This document shows, piece after piece, positions 56,643-64,000 of a DNA stretch of 64,000 bases. The position numbers and the translations under genes were made by a program. How positions within the stretch are numbered: the stretch's first letter is position 1; each line of letters begins with the position of its first letter. Below the pieces are notes generated by a model that saw only the letters and a list, made by a program, of their open reading frames with translations, was not told the origin of the DNA and ran no database searches. The stretch lies in the NCBI GenBank assembly GCA_039545355.1, contig BCJJ01000003.1:1385092-1449091 (forward strand), written 5' to 3'. The stretch comes from Trichosporon coremiiforme. Its lineage: Eukaryota; Basidiomycota; Tremellomycetes; Trichosporonales; Trichosporonaceae.

Positions 56643-57564
56643 CTAAACGGTCGGGGAGGAAGTGACGAGGCACTTGTCGAGCCCGAGACAGATGTTGTGC
56701 TTGCAACCAGAGGTGCTCTTGAGCTTCGAAGTCGAGGCCAGGCGAGCAGAAACGGTCTTGGGACGCTTAGCGACCGGAGCAGGGTGGGAAGCCGAACCCA
56801 CTCCCTCGCGGCCCTCGTTGATCGCGCGCTTGGACGCCTGCTTAGTAGCGGACACGTGAGGCTGCAGGCTGCTGGGCGCCCAGTCAAAGTGCTGAATCTT
56901 GGCCATGACGGGGGTCTGCATAGCGCCCTTGTCAGCAGCCAAGCCGGTCTTGGGAGCCGTGGACTGGGAGGCCGCCTGCGAGATGGTGGAGCCCTTGGCC
57001 GCATGTTCAGCGAACGCGGCACGTGCCTTGCGGACGATCTGCACGGACAGGTCTTCGTCATCAGACTCTGCAAGGAAAGGGGATGGCGAACGCATGGAGT
57101 GGATGTTCGACTCATGCTCGCCTTCGCCTTCGCCTTCGCCTGCGTCTCCCGCCTCGCTGTCGTCGGTGTCGTAGACTAAGGCGCGAGGACGAGGAATGGT
57201 GGTTCCCGAATCGTCGTCATGTTCCGATTCTTGGATGCCGATGGATGAGCTAGGACTCGAGTCCAAGACCTGAGACGTGTTCCTCTCCGAACCGGCGAGG
57301 ACCGCTTCGGTGGAAGGCCACTGCGTCTTGATGGTCACAGGAGACGCCGACGCCTCCGCCTTGAGCTTCCTACATCGTTAGAGTCACGGACGCGGAGAAG
57401 AGAACTCACTCCCAGACCTTCATACACGTCTCACCCGAGAGACCTGGGACGACGTCCTCAAAATCCACGTCAGTGTTGAGGGCGTGGTCGTGGAGGTGCT
57501 CGAGGATACGGGCGACATGGCTTGAGCCGAGCGCGATCACGAGCTCGTCGGGCTTGGCATCCAT
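56643..57564 (-). CDS. Protein of unknown function, Ser/Glu-rich with acidic tract
   Basis: Exons on the minus strand are 57564..57410 and 57369..56643 (293 aa; one 40-nt intron with a typical branch and acceptor). The first ~52 residues look folded and helical (ELVIALGSSHVARILEHLHD, then VVPGLSGETCMKVWE). The rest is Ser/Asp/Glu-rich with a Glu-Gly run (AGEGEGEGEHES), a basic patch (VAKRPKTVSARL) that could be a nuclear signal, and a terminal Cys-containing segment (SGCKHNICLGLDKCLV). I do not recognise a family. The conserved splice site and coding bias support a real gene. A chromatin or nuclear role is only suggested by composition. Confidence 0.6.
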
Positions 57565-57917
57565 CGTGGTGCGGAGCAGAGGGTGGATGCGACGGTTAGA
57601 GGTTAGTGGGAGATGTAAATGATTGAGATCGAGAGCAATGATGAGGAGGGAAGGCAGGACGCTGCACGCAAGAAGGGACGATCGTAGTGCCAACGGGATG
57701 GGGCGCAACGAGAAGTGATGAGTCACCTCGATCCACAGCACGGCCGCTGGTGTCTATGCTACGAGCGCCCCGTCATAACCACAGCCGAGCGCAGCTAGGG
57801 GCTGACATGCTCCTGATATCGCGCTGACAAAATCACCTGTGCACACCTCGCGTGCACCGTAACGACAAACCTATTCAGTGCATCTAACGGGGACTAAACA
57901 ACTTCATAAACTCGCAT
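57565..57917. other. Intergenic, unknown gene promoter and VMA4 3' side
   Basis: About 350 bases. An upstream in-frame extension without the first ATG (hydrophobic, Leu-rich) is probably untranslated leader. No other gene is visible. Confidence 0.4.
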
Positions 57918-58902
57918 TTACTGCTCGTCAGTTGGGTTCTGTCGGAGGTAACTCACGGTGTAGAACTTGCGGTTGGGGTTCTTGCCGAAGAGGTCCTCGC
58001 GAAGCTCGGGAAGCATCTTCTCCTCGAGGATCTTGACACGCTCGCCGAGAGTGTTGTCGACCTTGATACGTCCCTGCATGGAGGAGCCGATAACACCGCC
58101 GGCAGAATCGTCAGAGAGCGAGTCCTTGTACTCGACGGTTGATGTACGTCCAGACATCTCCTTGTACTTCTTGACAGCGGCATCCGAAGCCTTCTTCACG
58201 AGGTCCTTGTCCTTCGGGCGGTGCTCGATGAGTACGTCCTCGCCAAGAAGGAGAAGGAGGACCTGAGGTCAGTTCCATTCATGCCACCGCAACCCACCTC
58301 GAGAACGAGGGACTCCATGGCCTCGGGGTACTTGTCGCTGTCGGACAGAGCCTTGACCTTCTTTCCTGCCTCGTCGAAGAGCTGCTGGAGGTGCTCCTCG
58401 CGCTTGCGGAGGACCTCAAGTCGAGACTGGTTGAGAGCGGTGGACTGGGCACTGAATGTGAGCTACATGATCCCGCTGGCAGGGTAGCTTACATCTTCCA
58501 TCCGACCTCGGCCTGCTTGCGCTTCTTCTCGTACTGAGCGTCGATGGCGAGAGACTCCTGGCGGACGATCTTGGCCTGCATTCTCGAATGGCGATCGGTC
58601 GTGGAATGTCAACAGGAAATCGACGTCAGCTCCCCTCTCGAGTTCCATGCGAAGCCAGCTCACCTTCTCAATCGCGAACTCCTCGTCGGCCTTGATCTGA
58701 ATCTCGCGGGCCTTGTCCCTGGCCTCCTGCGAGATGAACGCCACCTGGGACAGTCAGCATGATGGACATCATCACCAGCGATGGGCCGCCGGCTTACGGC
58801 GCGGCATGTGGGGTTGAGCCATCAGACAGCTTGTAAAGAACTCACCATCTTGTTCATCTCGGACTGGATCTCAGAGTCATCGAGGGCACCGGCGCGCGAC
58901 AT
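57918..58902 (-). CDS. VMA4: V-type proton ATPase subunit E (Vma4)
   Basis: This is the peripheral-stalk subunit E of the vacuolar ATPase, pairing with subunit G as a stator. Exons on the minus strand are 58902..58846, 58744..58664, 58575..58493, 58451..58298 and 58262..57918 (239 aa; introns 35-101 nt). The start MSRAGALDDSEIQSEMNKMV matches the family N-terminus (LDDSEIQSE). A long coiled coil follows: FISQEARDKAREIQIKADEE, FAIEKAKIVRQE, EKKRKQAEVGWKIAQST and LNQSRLEVLRKREEHLQQL. The C-terminal globular part has GGVIGSSMQGRIKVDNTLGE, ERVKILEEKMLPELREDLFG and a final hydrophilic tail. The length is normal for fungal Vma4. Confidence 0.95.
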
Positions 58903-59719
58903 GTTGGGCAGATGTTTGTGATGAGGTGACTGTCAGGAGAGCTGAACGCAGTCAACGCCGAGCACCCACAGCAGCGGTGCACCATCGTCACGTCAGGCCG
59001 TCATCCGTACCTCCACCGCACCTTGTCCGCTCCTCCCACATACTGGCCACTCCGTCAATCACTTCGTTCCTGTCTCCCAAGACGACAGCCACCGGCGTAC
59101 GGTGATCTCATGCATGAAGCAGACTTGAAAAGGATGCAGCGAAAGTTCAAAAAGTTCAGAGAAATCGATACATTGTGCGGAAAAAGCAGTACAAAGGATA
59201 CAAATGTCGGTCTGCCAACGCCTCGGATCAAGCAATTCCACAGGTCATCGCGCCTCACACCCGAAGGCGGGCACCTAGTGCAGTATTAACTTGACATGAA
59301 GACGCAGCCGCTTAGACGGTGCAGACACAGAGGGCTGCGAAGCCCCCCTCGGTTCGTTCTTGGAAACGGGAACGCGAGACCCAACACCGAAGAGAAGGGA
59401 ATCGAACTTTTATGTTTCTGCGTCGTCAGCTGCAGCTCTAGCTTCGACCAAGTAGGTCAAAACTCACCCGTGGATTTTGTTCAAAGAAGAACTCGAGGAT
59501 GCAGCGCGTCCACGAATTTATGGACCGCTGAGCCTGCCGGTTTGGTCCCGCCATAGTTCGCCCCGTTCGCTCGCACTCTCACTCATGTCCGGCTGTCTGG
59601 GACAACCACGTGGTAACGTCAGCCTCATTCGCCGAAACTGTCAGGCACATACACTCGACATCTCTCCTTTGAACTTTCCGAGCTCGCTTTCATCAGCATC
59701 AAAAACCCAATCAAAGACC
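58903..59719. other. Intergenic between divergent VMA4 and RTC6
   Basis: Shared 5'-to-5' region of about 820 bases. Short frames occur, but no domain or splice pattern supports a gene. Confidence 0.45.
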
Positions 59720-60213
59720 ATGTTCGGCTTTGTCCGCCTCCTCGCCGGATCCTCGCGCCAGTGCAGCACGCATGCTCGTGTCATGCCCCGCATGGCCGCC
59801 GTCGCCGCCCGCCTTCCCCTCGCCCGCCCCATGGCGCCTCCGATTGCCGCTCCCCAGGCCCTCAAGGCTGTCGGCCAGATCCGCGGCATGAAGGTCAGGA
59901 GCAGTGTCAAGAAGTTCTGCGACGGCTGCAGCGTTGTCCGCCGGTGAGTACTCAACCCTGTCGTGCATAGTCGCCCCCCTAAGCGTGCCATGTCGAGGTC
60001 ACTATGCGATCGAAGTCGAGCTTTAGAGTTCTGATCTTGCGCGCGACAAGACGCGTATCATCTCTTAGGTGCTCGCGAGGGGGCTGCTCCGGCTTGTTCG
60101 ACATGAAACATACTGTCGTGTTATCTCTTCATGCAGCCGCTGACAGCTCCAGCAAGGGAAGAATCTATATCGTCTGCTCCAAGAACCCCAAGCACAAGCA
60201 GCGCCAGGGTTAA
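59720..60213 (+). CDS. RTC6: Mitochondrial ribosomal protein bL36m
   Basis: This small zinc-ribbon protein belongs to the mitochondrial large ribosomal subunit. Exons are 59720..59943 and 60147..60213 (96 aa), separated by a 203-nt intron, long for this window. The C-terminal domain is the bacterial L36 fold: MKVRSSVKKFCDGCSVVRR before the intron, then SSKGRIYIVCSKNPKHKQRQ after it. The zinc ligands are Cys-x2-Cys, Cys and His. The first ~55 residues are a basic, Ala/Arg/Pro-rich mitochondrial presequence (MFGFVRLLAGSSRQCS...). The intron divides the zinc ribbon between its two ligand pairs. Confidence 0.93.
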
Positions 60214-60360
60214 ACACTGTCCTTCCTCCCCAGCATAGAAATCTAGCATACGGTATTAGCATGTATCACTCGCATCTCCCTTCTTCGATCCACGGGCCAT
60301 CAAGATGATTGAGATGTTGCTTCATGTCCCCTATAGAATTACAAATTATGATGACCGCCT

Positions 60361-61803
60361 CTATCGCATCTCGATACCCATCTCCTTCACGACGCGGCCA
60401 ACGACCTTGTCCTGAAGGGCGTTGACCTCCTCGTTGTTGAGGGAGCGGTCCATGCTCCTGTAGTTGAGTCGGTAGCAGAGACTCCTCTTGCCGGTCTTGG
60501 GGTGCGTGAAATCGTCGATGAGAGTGACGTTCTCGACGAGGTCTCCGGCGACATCACGGACGACCTCGCAGTAGTCGTTCTCGTGCCACGGCTTGATGCC
60601 GTCCTGAGTCTCCTCAGGCAGCCAGAAGCTCATATCCTTGTAGCACGGCGGGTACTTGGAGTAGGGCTTGAAGGCGGTGATCTCGCCCTGCTTGAACTGG
60701 GAGAGGAAGCGCGGGTCCTGGGACCAGAACAAGCGGATGTCAGGGATGTCGAAGAGGACCATGGCGATACGCTCGAGGCCGAGACCGAACGCCCAGCCGC
60801 TCTTGTGACCGACGCCGCCGCGCTCCAGCGTCTTCTGGACAACAACACCGCAGCCGAGAATCTCGAGCCACTCGTCGTTGTACCAGACCTCGACCTCGAA
60901 TGAAGGCGATGTCCAGGGGAAGAAGGCGTCGATCCAGCGAACCTTCAACGGCTGTCCGTCGGCGGTGATGTGGCCGAAGAGCTTGAAGATCATGCCGTTC
61001 AGCGAGTGCTTCAGGTTCTGGGCCATCTCCATCGCGAGCTCCGGGTCATGGCACTCCTGCAGCGGGTTCTCAGGGCCTATATTGCTAATGTCGGTGATCT
61101 CGATCGGGCACGCGGCAAGCTCCTCGGCGAGCTTGGCGTTCTCCGCGCGCAGCTGCTCCGTGAGCTGCTTCACGTCCGTGACGTCCCAGTGACGCATGCC
61201 CTCCATCTGGTGGAAGACAGGGTAGTGCGAGCTGTCGATCTCGTCACGGCGGTACACGTCCGCAGCAATGAGGAACGCATCGGCACCCGTCTTGTACGCC
61301 TCGACCTCGTGCGCGCTCGTGTGCGTGCGCAGCATGTGCTCCTTGTTCAGGTAGTAGGAGTCGGTGAGCGAGCGGCCAGGGTGGTCCGGGGCGAAGCCAA
61401 GCTCGTCGAAGTTCTGGAACACGGTAACGACGGGCGACTCGGGCTGGATACGCGTGAAGCCGTTGAAGTGTGTCTCGATGATCTCGCGCAGAGTCGCGAG
61501 CGGGTGGTCCTTCTGCATGTGCAGGTTGCGGCCGACCTTAGCCTGGATCGAAGGAGGCGTGTTCGTGTTGCCATCTGCGGGGTACTCCTTACCGAAGAGC
61601 GTAACAGGCTGTCCCGCGACTGTTTGTTAGCTTAACTCCCATTCGTAAAGCTCACAGCCAGCGTTGCTCTGGAAGCGGATCGAGCCGAGAGTCACCGGAC
61701 GCGCGACGGCACGAGCGACGGGCGCACGGGTAATAACGGCGGAGCGCGCCAGCTGGAGGGCAACAGGAACCGCCCGGCGAGCGCGACAGGCAGCAGCGAG
61801 CAT
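60361..61803 (-). CDS. MSF1: Mitochondrial phenylalanyl-tRNA synthetase
   Basis: This single-chain mitochondrial enzyme charges tRNA-Phe. Exons on the minus strand are 61803..61656 and 61619..60361 (468 aa; one 36-nt intron). The first exon gives an Ala/Arg-rich presequence (MLAAACRARRAVPVALQLAR). The class II catalytic core follows: YYLNKEHMLRTHTSAHEVEA (motif 2 region), DVYRRDEIDSSHYPVFHQME, PFFPWTSPSFEVEVW-type segment (seen as AFFPWTSPSFEVEVW), and motif 3 GWAFGLGLERIAMVLFDIPD. The C-terminus has the anticodon-binding ferredoxin-like domain of mitochondrial PheRS (DMSFWLPEE, VTLIDDFTHPKTGKRSLCYR). It converges on RTC6 with a 147-nt gap. Confidence 0.95.
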
Positions 61804-62037
61804 TGCCTTCGTTTTTCTGAGGTGAGAGGTTGACTCTGTTCAGAGCTCGAAATCTCGAGCTAATCAAGCGGATCGAGCCGAAATCACCCATGTGCATCAC
61901 ACGTGTCAATGGTCCTGAAACCGTGCCTGGTGTGGCACCCTGGTGCTGCAACCTCTACCACTGGACCTCCGTCGCTCGTCGCCTTCATAGCTCCGCGTCG
62001 TTCTGAGCTTCCAAGAGCATGCAGAGGAGCCAAAAAG

Positions 62038-62121
62038 CTGCCCCACACGGGCTCGAACCGTGGACCTCGGAGTATGTTACTGGTAACAGCTCCACGCGCT
62101 AGCCAACTGAGCCATAGGGCA
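62038..62121 (-). tRNA. tRNA-Asn (GUU) with intron, array copy 1
   Basis: Mature sequence matches the solo copy at 43675. The intron after base 37 is CCAGTAACAT (10 nt). Upstream on the minus strand lies the palindrome ATCACGTGAT, abutting the 5' end of the gene. A T5 run follows downstream. Confidence 0.93.
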
Positions 62122-62263
62122 TCACGTGATGCCGTCGCACAGTGGTGCCTGAAGGTGGCAGTCCCCATCCTGCGCGTAGAAACACTCCCCAATCCTTCAA
62201 CGTTCTTTCCTTCTAACTCTCCAAAAAGAAACGCAAGCTCTCAGAGCTCCAGACAAAAAAAGA

Positions 62264-62347
62264 CTGCCCCACACGGGCTCGAACCGTGGACCTCGGAGTA
62301 TGCTAAGAATAACAGCTCCACGCGCTAGCCAACTGAGCCATAGGGCA
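62264..62347 (-). tRNA. tRNA-Asn (GUU) with intron, array copy 2
   Basis: Mature sequence as in the other copies. The intron is TTCTTAGCAT (10 nt), identical to that of the solo copy at 43675. GCACGTGA lies directly upstream on the minus strand. A T7 run (in GTCTTTTTTTGTC) follows downstream. Confidence 0.94.
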
Positions 62348-62500
62348 GCACGTGACTCGCTTCGACAACCGTGCCTGAATACCGATCCTGCACCGCAGCG
62401 AATGAAACGTTGAGACCTTGGCGGACCTTCAACCCCTTAGTTCTCTCCGACCGCTCAAAACTCAAAAGCACACTCTCAGGTGTGTCGAACTGCAAAAGAA

Positions 62501-62584
62501 CTGCCCCACACGGGCTCGAACCGTGGACCTCGGAGTATGCTAAGAATAACAGCTCCACGCGCTAGCCAACTGAGCCATAGGGCA
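62501..62584 (-). tRNA. tRNA-Asn (GUU) with intron, array copy 3
   Basis: Mature sequence as in the other copies; intron TTCTTAGCAT, identical to copy 2. GTTACGTAAC lies a few bases upstream on the minus strand. TTCTTTT follows downstream. Confidence 0.94.
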
Positions 62585-62877
62585 AGTTACGTAACGTGTT
62601 TTGGCTGGTGGCACTCCGAGTTCGAGGCTTTTCAGCATCTCAGCACGAAACAACTGCGTCCTCCGTATCTTTCGAACACTTCATAATCCGTTTGGGAAAC
62701 CTCTGAGAACTCTGTGAATACGCTTCCTATGTGCCAGATGGGTTGCAGAGGATAGAATTAGGTGTCTCACTGGGCGGGTCTCACTTCTTCGGCCTGAGCC
62801 ACAAACCACCAAAAAGCCTTGTTCATCATGTTCTTCCACCCTCTCCTCTCCCTCTGGAGCTACAGAGGGCAAAAGCA

Positions 62878-62965
62878 CTGCCCCACACGGGCTCGAACCG
62901 TGGACCTCGGAGTATGTTATCTCATGGTAACAGCTCCACGCGCTAGCCAACTGAGCCATAGGGCA
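62878..62965 (-). tRNA. tRNA-Asn (GUU) with intron, array copy 4
   Basis: Mature sequence as in the other copies. The intron is longer, CCATGAGATAACAT (14 nt). GTTACGTAAC lies directly upstream on the minus strand. TTTT follows downstream. The 290-nt spacer before this copy (62585-62877) holds no gene. Confidence 0.93.
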
Positions 62966-63272
62966 GTTACGTAACCATGTTTGGCTGGTGGCACCCGGCC
63001 GTCGTCGCTGATAACCTGTGTACGCCGTTGCTATTCTGCGCGGCCCTCTGCTGGCTTAGATGAGTGCTTGGGGATAATCCCATCCGAGCGGTGTTGTTGA
63101 CAGCAAGCTCCCGTTGATATCCAACAATCAAGGCCAACCTCAAAAGCGGGACAGCAACCGTTGCCACGTCGCGAAACAACCACCCGCCGACGCTGCTCCC
63201 GTCCTCCTCTTCATCCCTCCAGCTTCACCAACATCATTCCCGGCCTGCTCGCACACACATGCAGCAAAAGAG

Positions 63273-63360
63273 CTGCCCCACACGGGCTCGAACCGTGGAC
63301 CTCGGAGTATGTTATCTAATGGTAACAGCTCCACGCGCTAGCCAACTGAGCCATAGGGCA
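63273..63360 (-). tRNA. tRNA-Asn (GUU) with intron, array copy 5
   Basis: Mature sequence as in the other copies. The intron is CCATTAGATAACAT (14 nt), one base different from copy 4. An ACACGTT element lies upstream on the minus strand. TTTT follows downstream. The 307-nt spacer before this copy (62966-63272) holds no gene. Confidence 0.93.
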
Positions 63361-63524
63361 CAACACGTTCACTCCGCTCCGACGGCGAACAGGATCGCCG
63401 GCGACGTCTCTCTGTTCTTGAGACCATGAGAGCAATTGTAGCGTCTCTCGCGTGCTCTCTCCTTTTCGTCCTCAGCCCTTGGATTTCTAATTCATTAGAC
63501 CTCGAAATTGTTTACTGAATTATT

Positions 63525-64000
63525 CTACGGAAGGTTCTCTCCAAGCACACAGCGACCCCTGATGCACTGGACGTACCCGTCGCTGAGAGCGGAGCAATCA
63601 TTGTCACAGCCTCCGCAGTGCTCCAGGTCTGTCAGAGTGTTCACGCAGCGGCCATCGCATGCTTCCTTGCCGGGCGGGCACGGTGTCTGGGTCTGCCTCG
63701 AGCGACGGGCGATGACACCGGAGGGCACAGCGGTTGTGCTCGGAATCTCTGCACCCTCGACACACTTCTGGACAACGCTCATGCGGTAGTAAGCATCGGC
63801 CTTCAGATCCTTGTGCACCTCGCCATTGGCACGTGTGAGGCGGGCACCAAAGCCTCCGGCGTTGTTCTTCAGGTCGTACTTGGTCCAGTCAGGAATGAAG
63901 ATGTTGTACACGTTGTAGTACTCGTCGCGAGCGCCGCGGTACGTGGCGGGAACGGCGGTGACATCGGCGACGCCGTTGCGGAGCAGGAACTCAACCTTGT
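63525..64000 (-). CDS. CPL1-like secreted cysteine-rich protein (C-terminal part; runs off right edge)
   Basis: Only the last ~158 residues are in the window. The Cys-rich module CPPGKEACDGRCVNTLTDLE, then HCGGCDNDCSALSDGYVQCI and RGRCVLGENLP, resembles the CPL1-like domain of basidiomycete secreted proteins, which has conserved CGGC. Before it, YYNVYNIFIPDWTKYDLKNN and GGFGARLTRANGEVHKDLKA look like a folded beta-rich region. A short tract (RSRQTQTP) links the two. The start and any signal peptide lie beyond 64000. The family's biochemical role is not settled. Confidence 0.65.
   Translation of the reverse strand, partial: KVEFLLRNGVADVTAVPATYRGARDEYYNVYNIFIPDWTKYDLKNNAGGFGARLTRANGEVHKDLKADAYYRMSVVQKCVEGAEIPSTTAVPSGVIARRSRQTQTPCPPGKEACDGRCVNTLTDLEHCGGCDNDCSALSDGYVQCIRGRCVLGENLP

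Overview
The window is a compact, GC-rich fungal nuclear segment. Most genes carry very short introns, mostly 32-50 nt, with GTGAGT- or GTAAGT-like donors and a CTGAC or CTAAC branch site a few bases before the acceptor AG. Gene content (Hog1, Tao3, Dph7, an RNA-dependent RNA polymerase, a Nup98-96-type nucleoporin) together with these introns points to a basidiomycete yeast, most likely Tremellomycetes and perhaps Trichosporonales. That placement is inference. Gene models were spliced by hand by joining exons that keep family-conserved frames; all multi-exon models total to whole codons.

Layout. 1-7.3 kb: TAO3/MOR2-type morphogenesis protein (cut by the left edge), a tRNA relic, DNA polymerase delta small subunit, RAD52. 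7.5-14.4 kb: succinate dehydrogenase anchor SDH4, tRNA-Asp, threonine synthase THR4, a BTB-like protein, a rhodanese, a second tRNA-Asp. 14.8-20.6 kb: a 1,921-residue FG nucleoporin with an autoproteolytic site. 21.4-29.5 kb: a six-segment voltage-gated K+ channel, YTH1/CPSF30, the helicase HAS1, and UTP5. The HAS1-UTP5 gap holds a multi-intron 5' leader with three candidate box C/D snoRNAs. 29.7-39 kb: a short importin-beta (Kap121-like), HOG1 preceded by about 2.9 kb without genes, and an OPA3-family protein. 39.6-52.97 kb: RNA-dependent RNA polymerase, an intron-containing tRNA-Asn, a disordered protein, cyclin CTK2, BET5, DNA ligase CDC9 and DPH7, whose stop codon overlaps that of CDC9. 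52.97-56.6 kb: 3.7 kb with no supportable gene. 56.6-64 kb: an unknown protein, V-ATPase subunit E, mitochondrial bL36m, mitochondrial PheRS, five intron-containing tRNA-Asn genes in a row, and a CPL1-like protein cut by the right edge.

The genes are mostly unrelated housekeeping functions, as expected for a eukaryotic chromosome. One functional grouping stands out. HAS1 and UTP5, both ribosome-biogenesis genes, are divergently arranged, and the UTP5 leader introns carry rRNA methylation guides matching targets of the Saccharomyces snR72-78 cluster. POL31, RAD52 and CDC9 (replication and repair) lie in the window but are not adjacent.
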